A stretch of DNA of 64,000 nt from Botrytis cinerea B05.10 (Eukaryota; Ascomycota; Leotiomycetes; Helotiales; Sclerotiniaceae). The notes under the pieces were generated by a model, which saw only the letters and a program-made list of their open reading frames with translations, did no database searches and had not been told where the DNA came from. Made by a program: the position numbers and the translations under genes. The stretch is from the NCBI RefSeq assembly GCF_000143535.2, contig NC_037323.1, positions 806,001 to 870,000 on the forward strand, in the 5' to 3' direction. Below are positions 21,688-33,554 of this stretch, in pieces (positions within the stretch are counted from its first letter, which is position 1; each line of letters starts with the position of its first letter).

Positions 21688-22368
21688 ATGACTTCCTCCT
21701 CTTCCTCTTCCTCTTCCTCTTGCAATCCAAATCTCTCCCTCCACTTAACAGATTCATCACTTACCCCCCTCCTCTCAACCTCCTCCTCTTCCCACCCCTC
21801 CAACTCCCACGCCAAACCCCCTCAATTTCAATCCCTCACAACCTTAACATCCACCGCTCTCTCTGCGTACAATGCCTCGCTGCATCTTAACCTCGGATCC
21901 CCGCAACGAATAATTGTCGAATCCGCCTCATCGGGCCCCATCCTTCTCCATTCCTTTGTTTCTTCCACATCTTCTGTCCCCCATTCTGCCTCCAGTGTTC
22001 GTCATCGCAGCCGATCTGCACATATCAACGCACACGACCCTCAAATGAATGGATCAGAAAATCCGAACGGGGTATCAAACATTCGGAGTTTAGAAATTCT
22101 ATCTGCAGCCCGAGAGGAAATGCGACCGTTGAGTGGCACGACTGAGGGAAGCCATACGGAGCAAGAACGCCATGATGTAAGGGATGAGGGGGCCCAGGCT
22201 CCATTATTAGTGGGAACAATTGTAGCGAGAACAGCGGAGCATGTAGGGGAGGCGAGGAGGGCGGCACATAGAATTGAGATTGTCGCGCATGGGTTTCAAC
22301 GGGAATTCCTAAGAGATACAAAAGTGAAAAGGGTGGGCGAGGATGAGAGCATGGCTAGAGAGGGTTGA
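21688..22368 (+). CDS. Unrecognised protein, Ser-rich N-terminus (226 residues)
   Basis: I do not recognise this protein with confidence. It starts with nine consecutive Ser codons built on a tcctct repeat, then a Ser/Thr/Pro-rich segment to about residue 45. A folded-looking core follows (LTTLTSTALSAYNASLHLN, then QRIIVESASSGPILLHSF), a disordered middle (about 85-155), and a helical C-terminus (LLVGTIVARTAEHVGEARRA, HRIEIVAHGFQREFL). The strand pattern around IIVESASSGPILLHSF, with a later helix, recalls small roadblock/longin-type subunits of lysosomal signalling complexes. That is only a weak structural impression. The gene is intronless in this model, divergent from the coiled-coil gene and convergent with transketolase. 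Confidence 0.6.
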   Translation: MTSSSSSSSSSCNPNLSLHLTDSSLTPLLSTSSSSHPSNSHAKPPQFQSLTTLTSTALSAYNASLHLNLGSPQRIIVESASSGPILLHSFVSSTSSVPHSASSVRHRSRSAHINAHDPQMNGSENPNGVSNIRSLEILSAAREEMRPLSGTTEGSHTEQERHDVRDEGAQAPLLVGTIVARTAEHVGEARRAAHRIEIVAHGFQREFLRDTKVKRVGEDESMAREG

Positions 22369-22759
22369 GTCATCTGGAGAGGTGAAGTAAATGCCTTGGA
22401 CGGATATGAAGTTTATTGAACATAATACTAGCAAGGGAAGGCTGCTTTCATCATGCATATCATGGAAAACAAAATCGTTTGGGCGGAGGTCAACATTCTT
22501 ATAAAAGCAAATTGGGAGTTGGTTAGAAATCATGTAGATGCGAAAAGAGGGGTATCTTGGGAGACTCTCATGAAGAGAAGGAGCTTGGACCACAGATGGC
22601 TCTGGAAAAGCCCAATGCAACACAAATACACGTTGTAAACATTAATGGTTCGTTCATAAATCATTTGCTTATTTTCATAGTCTATCTGGCGAACTACACC
22701 CAGGACCTGCATTATTCATAAAATGCCCCAAAACCAATCGCGAAATTATTTCCAGAAAT
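22369..22759. other. Intergenic region between 21688 gene and transketolase (convergent)
   Basis: This 391-base stretch between convergent stop codons should hold two 3' untranslated regions. Short frames here have no domain resemblance and nothing else was seen. Confidence 0.45.
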
Positions 22760-25356
22760 TTAGATAAGTTGCTTGAAAGCTCTGTTAAGAGGAGAGCGGA
22801 TGTTTGGAACGTCCTTCCAGAAATCAACAGTGGCGACGGCACGCTTGGAGATACCTTCTGGGGTGAACTCGAACTTCTAAAATGGGGATTAGCACAATTC
22901 ATTGAATCTAAATATGTGAGAAAACTAGAACATACCTTGTAAACATCCTTGTAAGCACCGGAGGCACCAAATCTGTTGAGACCGAATTGTTCGTGGGTAT
23001 AACGTTCCCAGCCCATGGTTGACATAACTTCAACGGACAAAGATGGGATACCGTCTGGCAAGACGCTGAGTCTGTATTCTTGGGGTTGGGCATCGAAGAC
23101 CTCGAAACAAGGGATAGAAACAACACGTGCTGTGAGGTTGTGCTTCTCCTTGAGGTACTTAACAGCATCAACACAGATACCGACCTCGGAACCGGTGGAA
23201 ACAAGGGTAATATCTGCCTTCTCAGCGTCGTGCACAACGTAACCACCCTTGATAGCGTTACCAATGGTGGAGTTCTCGAGTTGAGGAAGGTTTTGGCGGG
23301 AAAGGGCGATGATGGAAGGAGTGGTCTTAGAAGTCAAGGCAATGTAGTAAGCTGCGCTGGTCTCGTTTCCATCAGCTGGGCGCCAAACCATGCAGTTAGG
23401 CAGAGCACGGAAATGAGCCAAAGTCTCGATAGGTTGATGGGTTGGTCCATCCTCACCAAGACCAATGGAGTCGTGGGTGGCAACCCAGATAACACGTTGT
23501 TGGGACAGAGCAGAGAGACGGATTGCACCAGCAGCGTATGAAACGAAGTTGAGGAAAGTTCCTCCGTATGGGATGACAGTTCCGTATGCAGCCAAACCGT
23601 TCATGACAGCACCCATGGCGTGCTCACGTACACCATATCTGATGTATCGTCCGGACCAGTCACCAAGACCGGTAGCAGGTGGTTGGAAATCAACGGCCTC
23701 CTTCCATCTGGTCAAATTGGAGCCAGTCAGATCGGCTGAACCACCAACAAGTTCTGGGATAGCTTCGTGAATCTTTTGGAGGACGATCTCGGACAACTTT
23801 CTTGAAGCAACTGCATCATCTGATGGGGAGTATGTTGGGAGGTTCTTCTCCCATCCTTCTGGGAGCTCTCCAGTCAAGCGGCGCTTGAGATCGGCAGCCT
23901 CTGAGGAGTACTTTGCGGTGTACTTCTCGAGCAATTGGTTCCATTCTTGCTCCAAGGCAGCACCGTGGGATGCACGCTCGTGGCAAATATCGTAAACTTC
24001 TTGTGGAACAACGAAAGATTGTTCAGGGTCGAAACCGAATTTCTCCTTAAGTTGCTTAATGTCATCAGCCTTAAGAGGGGATCCGTGGACACCGTGGGTG
24101 CCTTGTTGCTTGGAACCGAAACCAATGATGGTTCTGAGCTTGATCATGGAAGGCTTGTCCTTGACGGCTTGGCACTTCTTGATAGCAGCCTCCATGGCCT
24201 CCAAATCGTTGTCACCGTCGGTGACAGTCTCGACGTGCCATCCGTATGACTCGAATCTCTTTACGACATCTTCAGTGAAGGCGACATTGGTGTCACCATC
24301 AATGGAAATGTGGTTGTCATCGTAGATAGCAATAAGGTTGCCCAATTGCAAGTGACCAGCCATTGAAGCGGCTTCACTGGCAACACCCTCCATCAAACAT
24401 CCATCACCGAGGAAACAGTATGTGTAGTTGTTGATAAGCTCGAATCCGGGCTTGTTGAACTCACCAGCTGCGTGGTGTTGTGCGATGGCAAGACCAACAG
24501 CGTTGGCGATACCTTGACCGAGAGGACCAGTGGTGACCTCAACACCATCAGTGTCGGCGGCTTCTGGGTGACCAGGAGTGTGACTATCTATCGACTGGAG
24601 GGGAAACAAATTAGCTGAAAGCCAGAGATTTCATATTGTAAGGCTACTCACTCTGAAAGCTTTGATGTCATCCATGGACAACTTGTAACCGTAAAGGTGG
24701 AGAAGGGCATATTGGAGCATGCATGCATGTCCGTTGCTGTAATTTTCGGACAATTAGCTTTTGAATCTTAAATTTTGGGTTCAGATTTCAGTGGCAATGA
24801 TAAAAGTGTGAGAGCCAAAGCATGCTATGGCTGGTTTTTCCAAGTAGCAAGATAGTTGTAGTCCTCTGTGTGAAGCTTTGCGGCTTCCAATGCAATGCAG
24901 TAAGGGAGTCTCAAGAATCAAGCACAGAGGGCATTGATGCGCAAAAAGCTCAATTGTATTAAGAAATGAGAATGACTTACGAAAGAACAAATCTATCGCG
25001 GTTGACCCAGCTGGAGTTTTTTGGGTTGAAGTTCATGATCTTGTTGAAAAGAACGTGGGCAACTGGTGCCATTCCCCTAAATCCTTCATCAGCAAACGAT
25101 TCTTATTGTGCCACGCGCTGCAAAACTCACATTGGGGCTCCGGGATGACCGGAGTTAGATTTGAATGTGGCATCGGCCTTGAAGAGAAGATGTCAGTACT
25201 TGTGTTGGAGATGTTGACGTTGAGCTGTTCTTGTGAAAGAAGCTTCGAATGTCCGATGGCGGGGCAAATTCCTGTGGAAAGGGAAAGGTAAAGCCAACTT
25301 ACAGCAAGAACACGAATAGTGTTGATGGCAAGTCTGTCAACGTCGGTGAAACCCAT
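22760..25356 (-). CDS. TKL1: Transketolase
   Basis: Six exons (25303-25356, 25131-25177, 24981-25076, 24652-24736, 22936-24594, 22760-22876) give 685 residues, the normal length. The enzyme is cytosolic and thiamine-diphosphate-dependent, and moves two-carbon ketol units between sugar phosphates in the non-oxidative pentose phosphate pathway. Visible marks are [18 protein letters not shown] (His29), [27 protein letters not shown], the cofactor-binding GDG (157-159, in [10 protein letters not shown]), the second-domain [17 protein letters not shown] and a C-terminal [20 protein letters not shown], completed across the last intron. Introns are 125, 54, 244, 57 and 59 bases, crowded in the 5' part. 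The third, 244 bases, is the longest in the window. The start [18 protein letters not shown] agrees with other fungal transketolases. Confidence 0.97.
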
Positions 25357-27495
25357 GATTGCTATTCTCTTCTATGAAAATGAAAAATAACTTTTGGGTA
25401 TAATGAAGATGGTGCGATTCTGTGACCAAATGTTGTTGAGAAAGAAGAGATGAGAGATGAGAGAGGGAGAGTTGGAAAGAAGTGTGAAGTGGAAAGGAGG
25501 GGCGGACCCAAACGTTATTGAACGTATTTGGCTGGCTCTGTTTTTCTATGGTGGGGTGGACGTGGAATTTGCGTCACAGAAACAGAATGCTCGGTGAAGG
25601 GGTCCACTTTATTGTGGTTTTGCGTTCAATGAGATGGATCTGGGTCGATGTTATTCAGCAAAAGCAAGACAATCCTCCGGTGGAACTGAGTAAGGCAAGA
25701 CTAATAGATGTCGACGGAGAAATTTGGGCGGGTGCGGTTGTATATCGAGTGTTGTGAAGAGGTTGCCATGTTTGTTAGCTAGACACGCAGGCCAGAGAAT
25801 AGCAATGGAGAGAATGTCAATGGTTTTCGGACCCATCTACTGCAGCCGCCATGAGAATGCCATCTAGACAAAGACTCTGACACATCAATCGGCTCCGAAT
25901 GGCCATCGCCAGCGATCCGCCATCAACAGAGTTCCACGGCTAGAAAAGTCGAATTTCGCCGGCCGGGCAGAAACCCCCTCCCCCCCCATGCTTTTGTTAG
26001 TCTAGAACTTATTTTGCATGACGGATTATATATCAATACATTGTCCCGAGATATTCTTAGCTACACAAGCAAGTGACTGGAAAATCTTTCCAGTCTTTAA
26101 TGTGAAAACCGCATGATACTTACGTTTACCCAGCTCCCTCCATCGGTTTTAAGAAGGCATGGTTCGGAGGGCCAAGACATCAAGCACTGCTGGTTTGGCC
26201 CGTTCCTGGATCTGTGAGCTAGCAACATTGCTCCGTAGAGAAATCCAACTACAAACCGTTACACCAACAGTTGCTTTCTACTCAGTATCGACACTCGGGA
26301 CATACAAGCCAACATTTAACAGTGTTGGCCTTTGCTACCCCGAGTTGCAGAAGGTCCAGGACAACGTTGGTTGGTCCACTGGTGGTCTTTCAATCTCTCC
26401 CGGCCAATCCAAGGTTGGCAATCCTTCTTATCGATAATGGTCGATCAAGCCTCGACTACTCAGAACATCCAGAATTTACCTGGCATGGCATTCCTATCTC
26501 ACCTGGAATGGCCGTTGAATACAAGTCTCTGCGAGCACAAGCTGTATGATGGTCGGGTTGACATTTGAATATCGAAAATGTCTTGGGGGGTTCAAAAGAT
26601 CCGGTTGTCGGATTTAGATTGTGATATTCGATCTTGGATCTTGATGGTCGGTTTTTTCTCCTCCGCCACCAGCAAGTCTATCTTCACGAGCATTGGTATT
26701 TCCAAGGACCATTGGACCCTGAACTTGTGAAAATCTGAGATCTCCAATCAAATGGACGAATTGAGCCTACGAGATTGATCACCTGGCATGATTTTAACAT
26801 CGCGGAGTTAGCAGTTTCCTGCATGTATCCAGCAAGCATATGCTGTGACATCTCTGCAGCATACGGCTCAGATATCCGATTGGGAAGATCGTACAAGACA
26901 AACAAATCACGGTACAGCAAGTAGTAATACTCACGACTTCTCCTCATTCATGTTGAGGCATCCGTCAATACTTCATCTTTGGAACCATAGGCCGCATGTA
27001 TGGAGTAAATGAAAATGGCCATAGCACAACATCGTGATGTGAATGTCCTCGAGACTTGAGAATCGCATCTTTGCAAACAAATGTGCTAGGGCATCTGATC
27101 TGATTGATCTCCAAAACCATGGCTTGCTTACTGTATCCCTTGGAAAATTCAGGATTCGTATGATAATGCTATCAACGGCATTGCCTTTGCAGTTCTTGCA
27201 CCACCATCTTAACTCCTATCGAGGGTTCCGGGGTTCGCAATCGAAAAGTTTCGCTGGGATCAAGGTTTATCGCTTGGAACGCAGACATCATGCAAACGCG
27301 AGACATTATTATCATTGGGTATATGAAGTACATACAGGTGAAGCATATGATAGATGCGGATAGTAACATAAACTCCTCATGGCAGAGTGTGCCTCCAAAC
27401 CGTCCAAGAGCCAGTCTTATCCGTCTTTTACAACCCAACAACCATGCTCCTAGTCACCAACGCCGGAAATCACACCCGAATGAAACAATCACAAC
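25357..27495. other. Gene-poor stretch upstream of transketolase
   Basis: These 2,139 bases include the transketolase promoter, whose first 150 bases are GA-rich on the + strand (25430-25500), and the 3' flank of the bZIP gene. A C-run at about 25976-25988 is present. Frames at 26159-26437, 26271-26549 and 27043-27363 overlap each other in different phases, show no family resemblance and were not called. Confidence 0.4.
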
Positions 27496-28275
27496 CTATT
27501 CCTTGGATTGCGGTCCACTCTCCTCCTGATCAAAACAAAACGCAGAGACGTCGAATAGCAGCGGATCCATACTTTCCACCTTGGATTCATCCCAGCCCCT
27601 GAGATTAGACTGCTCGAAATCTTTCGGTAAGCCTGATACCGAACGTTCGGGATTGGGCTTCCCTTTACGCATGCGTTCCAATTCCGACTTGACGCCCGAA
27701 TACTCCACTTGCAGTGACTCATATGACCGCGATAGCTCACTGTGACGACCTTCAAGCTCCTCCAATCGTTGCTCGAGTTCCCGCATGTGTTTCTCTTTCC
27801 TATCCCTGAAAGCTCGTTGAGAAGCTCTGTTTTGGGCTCGGCGACGCTGTGTGGAATCAGTATCATGTTCGCTCGGTAGATAGATGAACCACTTACCGAA
27901 TGCACGTGTGAAGCAACCACTTTATCGTTCCCACCCTTTCTCCTTCGTCGATCATGGTCCTCGTAGATACCCTCGATATCTAATTCCACCGGTATCAACC
28001 CCACCGGTACACCGTTTGGTTGGTATTGTATGGGAAATGATGGATATGCCATATATGTGTTTCCTCCGTATACGTGATCGTTTCCATATACATGATCAAA
28101 AGTCTGTGAAAGCATGAGATTCTGAATAGAAGTGATGGGTAGAATCTGAACATACATTGCTGTTGAGTGGTGAGCTCGCTGAAGACTCGCTCGAGGTGTC
28201 GTATAAAGTCATATCTCCGTGCATTGAATATGGATCGGTAGAACCGTCATGATGAAGGAAGTGGCCGCTTGCCAT
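27496..28275 (-). CDS. Yap/AP-1-like bZIP transcription factor (RsmA/Yap3-like)
   Basis: Three exons (28156-28275, 27897-28121, 27496-27846) give 231 residues. The second intron falls exactly before the basic region, so that ASHVHS joins RRRAQNRASQRAFRDRKEKH. The basic region has the fungal Yap signature N-x-x-S-Q-x-x-F-R (Asn121, Gln125, Phe128, Arg129), followed by a short leucine zipper (LEQRLEELEGRHSELSRSYE). The protein is nuclear and should bind a Yap-type site. The N-terminal 110 residues are Tyr/His/Ser-rich and probably an activation region. The Cys-rich redox domains of Yap1 are missing, because only one Cys is present near the C-terminus; this and the short length fit the RsmA/Yap3 group linked to secondary metabolism. 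Another possible start is an upstream in-frame Met near 28434, but the Met at 28275 avoids an odd leader. Confidence 0.85.
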
Positions 28276-28867
28276 GTCGTAGTATGTCGTTTGATTGAGA
28301 AGTATGGCAATGATACCGGGAGGGAGCACTGTATGTTTATGAGATGGAAAGGGGTTCGAGTCTGACTTGAATGTTGCGAGACTATGATGATTATATGATA
28401 TTTGGCACGCATAATCAGAGGGGGGTCTCAGCAACTTTAAATCTTACATCTTCTCCCCTCAGGATTTAGTTCGGGCAAAGATATTCCACGCCCATTCCGA
28501 GTGGGGACCGAATATTGCGAAACGAACAAGCCCTATCACTGTCACGGAATCAACCCATTCAAACTCGCATACCGCTGTTAAACATAGATAATACCGCTTG
28601 AGGCAAGTTTTCTAACCAATCATAGACAGCGCAAGATTCAAAGGAGGCGGTAACCACTTTTCGCCGGGACATGGGATGGGTGCAATACTTCGCATGGAAT
28701 TACTAGGGATACATAACCTCTGCAATTAATCTCAGTCCCCAATCCTGACCTCCACAACTCGCTTCCACCAGTCAAAGATTGCAAATCCTTCTTGTATCTC
28801 ATGTGGTAGGGTAGGGGTTCACAGCAAGGTTGCACTGCGTATTAAGGTTACGGACGCATGGCCTTGT

Positions 28868-28878
28868 GGGGGGGGGGG
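28868..28878 (+). repeat. Poly-G run (about 11 bases)
   Basis: A homopolymer of about eleven G, in otherwise mixed DNA, could also be a sequencing length error. Only its presence is certain. Confidence 0.7.
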
Positions 28879-29747
28879 CATTTCCATCCAGTCAGATTGC
28901 TTCTTGGGCAGCCGTTCTTCATTACCTAAACTTCCTCACCAAAATTTGGTGTGCTTACTTTATGAGCAGTCAGTGAGACCCTGGTCGCTCGTCTTGCTGA
29001 CATTACAGTTTCATCGTCGGTAAATATCGCTAGCTCGCGTTAGCGCATCTAATCCTAGACAACTCGTTCTGCTTTATTGCTGTTTTCATCCTCGTGTCCC
29101 TCGTACTTTCCATGCAGGCTGACTGCCAAGAGCCGTCCCTCGGACTTGCGCTGGCGTGTACACTATTGTATTTCTCTTTTGGCACGTAGAGAAGACGAGT
29201 TTTGCCCGGTGTTGTGGCAGCGCCGTGAGTGATGCAATGGAGATATCACCCAAGCGAGTTGAAGATACGGTATATCCATGTCTGGCCGTTATTTGGGCAA
29301 TGTAAATAGATCACCCTGCCGAGGAACGTTACTCTCCAGAGTAGAAGAGTAGTCTAGACATGTCACATCATCGTTCTCTATATCCGCAACATAACTATTC
29401 CCTAACCGTCTCCAAAAGGCAATATCTCAAGCATCTATCATCCCTGGCACAACACATCGACCCCAACACAACACCCACAGTCAACTCCATGAGCACAAAC
29501 TCATCACGCCTCTCCCTGTGCAAACCAAACCTCACCTCGAAACATTGCGGCTTACAATAGAGTTTAACGCAGCTCGCGCCGCCATTCCCAAACTCAGCTT
29601 AGCCGCAACATTAAAATAACGTCTGAAGGATTCTTACCAGCTCGCTACCACTTTAGTCCCTGTCCAGTGTTGCGCCTCCCCAAGCAAAGAAAAACCCCAC
29701 TTCGTAGATCTCACCCATCTCCCAACCCGGGAAAATTGGCAACTCCC

Positions 29748-29790
29748 ATCATCATCATCATCATAATAATAATAACAATAATAATAGGTA
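29748..29790 (+). repeat. Trinucleotide tract (CAT)n then (AAT)n
   Basis: A run of cat units changes to aat/aac units, forming a compound microsatellite in the gene-poor region. No gene is near enough to link it to. Confidence 0.7.
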
Positions 29791-29921
29791 CCGTAGGATT
29801 TTTTCATTAGCTTCATTCCGTCAGCATCTAAATAATTCCATTTTTTTTTATTAAAAAAAAAACACTTTATTTTACTTCTGTCCAGCGCGCCGGGAAGGAT
29901 TGGGAATCTATGTGTGTACGA

Positions 29922-29945
29922 TATGTGTATGTGTATGTGTATGTG
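29922..29945 (+). repeat. (TATGTG)4 tandem repeat
   Basis: Four perfect hexamers lie in the gene-poor region. On the minus strand they read as alternating His/Ile codons, which explains a spurious HIHIHIH peptide there. Confidence 0.75.
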
Positions 29946-30936
29946 CAAACAAGGATTCCAACGCTCCGATTCTTTTCCCTATCGGAATTCGCACCGTCCA
30001 TATGGTGGACGAGTCGAGGTCCCTGAATCTGCTGCACACTCGCTTGATGCGAGGAAATCCTCAAGACGTCGTAGATAGCATCGTTTATGATATATTCTCA
30101 TGTATTTCATACACTCTCATTTACTAGCAGATATCACGTGGGATTTAAGCTTTTTCTCATCTCACTTTTTCCGGGTTTGAGGGACAATTAGATGACCAGA
30201 TAGGTGATGGGTTGTCGCTCGTTGCTATTCTGCAGATGCTTCGCGCTGTGGACTACTAGATTGAGGCTGAAATATTGAGGGCTAGTTAACATGCGACTGG
30301 ATGTTTGGGAATGCAGGCGTGCATGAGATGGAAAGGTTCCGGGCTTGAATATCGAGGATATCAGATAGGTATCTCGGGGAAATCGGAATGGCAATTATGC
30401 TGTTAGATCGTATTCTGTCACAATCTTGAGGACATCCTATTTGTGTTTGCATCGATATCTATACCCCTACGTCCTCCGCACATCTCCATCTCCATCTCCA
30501 GTTACGTTTCACAACTACACATATCATTCGATCCCGTCCCCAAATTTCCACATGCCAAATGGCAAATCCCCATTCATGAGCTCATCCATAGATAGCCCCC
30601 AAAAGATCATCCCAACCCATTCCTTCCCATCAGCATCAAATCTCCATCTCAGGGGGAAAAACGTGGAAATCCTGCGCCCCCAAAGTCTGTCCCACATTAA
30701 ACTTCTGACTGTGTCACATAATGCTCCTCGTAAAATCTCCAGCAGATCGAGAGTGAAACATACTGGGCTCCTAGTCCCAATATAGTATATTCTCGATTTC
30801 CTCCGGTGGAGAAGTGGCAGAGCTCGCAGCGCAGACGAAGAAGTCCAGGAACTTTTCATCACATCTTATTCCCGGGCTCTTTCCCAATCCAGTGGTTTTG
30901 AATAGAAAGATACTCGTATAGCAGAGATATAATACA

Positions 30937-31236
30937 TTACTCGGAAGCATTTACGCGCAGCTCCTCAACGCTAGCACCGGTACATATCATGCTGGCAGTG
31001 AAGGTTTTAGCGTCAAGGGTCCAATCCGTATCCACTAGGAAATCAAACGTGCAGAAACCTTCGCGTGCACAAGCCGAAAATGGTAATTTTACCATTGGTT
31101 CGAGTACTGGGTAGAGCAGGTATCTGGAAATATAGTGACACGATGCCATGCGTGTACCCAGTACGATGGTTGTCATGGTATGAGGTGAAAGCTTTTTCTT
31201 TCCAAGCGTTTTGTCTATCCTGACGGTAGTGTCCAC
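30937..31236 (-). pseudogene. Possible C-terminal relic of a histidine acid phosphatase (tentative)
   Basis: A 99-residue frame ends with a segment (LPFSACAREGFCTFDFLVD, then TASMIC) whose Cys spacing recalls the C-terminus of fungal histidine acid phosphatases and phytases, which are secreted phosphate-releasing enzymes. Neither the active-site RHGxRxP motif nor the HD motif was found in nearby minus-strand frames, so if the resemblance is real this is only a tail left by decay. The first 50 residues have no clear match. The call rests on recall of the family pattern and could be chance. Confidence 0.22.
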
Positions 31237-33554
31237 TTCTGAAAGAAAGCGGGAGAAGGCGGGGTATACGTATGTGTAATTTTGCCCGTTGGTTCTAGCT
31301 AATTTTCTCGTTAGATTTCAGTAGCGTAACGTATTTGATGTATCTCATATACTTCGTATCTCTCATAGCATGGGGGAACGGGGAGCCAAGAAAAGTATTT
31401 TTACTGAAGTGCTAGGTACTTTAGATCTCATCATGGTTATTCCACTGACTATCTCCATGCTTTTCCCCTGGGGTGTCTTGGCACGTATCTAGCAATAATA
31501 CCTGCACCCTCAGTCCAAAAATAAGAATCCGAGAAACTTCTGTATACATACTAGTCCCAACCCCTCCTGCAGACGAAAATGCAGATGAAGATGCAGCAGG
31601 ATAACAATTTCTTATCGTCCTCCTTGTCACACCAGTAACACCTGACATTTGTCATTCTCAGCCCGCTTACATACAACATCTTACATGTGTCAAAATAAGT
31701 ATCCAGACTTGTCGAATATGCACCGCGATGCACTTTTCCCAAACGAGAAGTCCGCCCAAGCCCGATTGTAAAGATGGACTTTCGTTTGTGGAGCGGAGTT
31801 GCTCAGATGACATATACATGGGCTTACTTGTACATTACATGGACATTTGGAAATGCAGAGGGAAAATGACGAAATGGGGTGATGAGGCTTAGCACAGGAT
31901 GAGAATTTTCTGTGTGTCGGAAGATTCTGTAGGATGTAACCTACTGAGGGCTTTTTTTCTTCTTCTGGTTTTTCTGCTCGTCTGTCTCTTGGAAAGTACT
32001 GGGTGCATAAGATATTTGCATAGAGGTGCGGCGGTGGGGAAGCTTGAAAGCTACGAGGTACATGTGCATAACGAGTCTCGCAAATTGCATGGCTAGATGT
32101 ACGGCAAAGAAAGTTGGCGGAAGAGCACAATCAAGATTTTCCTCCGGAGCAATGCTGTTTCTTGGTCTACACCCTAATGTTCTCCCGATCGACGTATGCG
32201 AATGGAAGGAGGGGTAGAGCCAGCATTACCTTGAAGCAATCGCGAGCTTGAGATTTGTGGCGAGAGTATGGTGGAATGCGAGAGGGGTTTGAGGTGCATG
32301 GGGTGATTTGCTATGGTATGTTGATATGATACGAGGCGTAGTCTTGTACCTCGCTAGCAGAACAAGCAGCAAGGGGGGAACACGAGTACCATTGATAGGT
32401 GTCTAGACTTCTGAAAATCTGCATTTTATGTACGTGGTAAATGCTAAATCTCTCCTCGCATCGAATATGAACTTGAATTTTCTGAAGCTTCAATGTTGTG
32501 GGCCGGCAGAACACAATGTCAATATCACCTCTAATACATAGACTGGAGTGAATCGAGTGAATGGCATGAAAACTACACATTCTATATTCTCAATAGCTAT
32601 ACTACAACCCTTGAGGCTTACCATAACCCACTTCACTGGATATGCACATGGAGTTACTGCCTACCTACTTTATAATTCTAAATCGCGCATAAAGCCTAGT
32701 ACCAATTCACACGTTACAATGCATAGAACAAGCTCACTGAACTGCCAACTATTGGCCAGTAACACAACGCCAATCTAATCTAATCTGCATAGGTGCAGAA
32801 AGCCCCATGAAGGAAAACCGAGCATTTTTTACTGCGGGCAGATTTGATATGTAATGAAGTGTGGTGTAGATGGTTTTCGGAGTGTGGTGGGGACATCGAC
32901 TCTGAGGAGGGGAAGGGAAAAGCTTGAATATCTGATAGTTAGGTGAGTTGTGAAACGGAGAGGGGAAGATGGATCACTGAATAGAGAATGAGGGGTAATA
33001 ATGAAATGTGTAGTAATCATTTGTCAATTGAGGGCTCTTGCAGCGTTGGCAATGGGTGAAATATTGAGTGGGATAAAGGGAAGAAGAAAAAATGTTATTG
33101 GAGCGGGGATATGCGTTCGGATCCGGAGGAGAAGGGTTTTAGTCGAGGATGAAAACCGTCTGAGAAGACGGGAAGACCACGCATACTCTTTGTACGATTC
33201 AAGTCGGAGGAGCCGATATCAGATCCGAGCTCAAATAATGCATCGTCGTTGAGCGGCTACAAACCTGCTGATACGGTGCATCGCGTTGTCTCATACTTCA
33301 CAACATCTGCATGATGATCTTTCTCCAACTTTCTCCAACTTTGCCGCATATAGATGTTTGTACATATTGTGTGTTCCAAATGGCTTAAAGACCTCTGTTT
33401 GATACACACAATAGGATTGGATACCATACATGGTATTTGAAGTCTATCATTTTGCATCGGGGAGAAAATTGTGACCAGATATACGAATCTCGGAATCTTA
33501 AAATACATTTGTGGATTTATGTCGGTATTTCAATTCTCCAACTGACAGACGAGT

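Larger units (their letters stand above)
28276..33554. other. 5.3-kb gene-poor region
   Basis: No confident gene lies in these 5,279 bases, the longest empty stretch in the window. It holds the bZIP upstream region, a run of 11 G at about 28868-28878, a cat/aat trinucleotide tract at about 29748-29790, a TATGTG tandem at 29922-29945 and a possible phosphatase relic at 30937-31236. Many short frames (60-120 residues) overlap in several phases with no family marks. I did not recognise transposon proteins, terminal repeats or tRNA genes. Long noncoding RNA or decayed DNA is possible. Confidence 0.4.

Noticed and set aside
23080..23541. 153-residue + strand frame inside transketolase
   Set aside because: It is the antisense of a strongly conserved exon and arises from its codon bias.
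26159..26568. Three overlapping + frames
   Set aside because: They occupy all three phases of one stretch and show no conserved motif.
29634..30127. His/Ile- and Val/Cys-repeat peptides on both strands
   Set aside because: They are translations of TATGTG and trinucleotide repeats.
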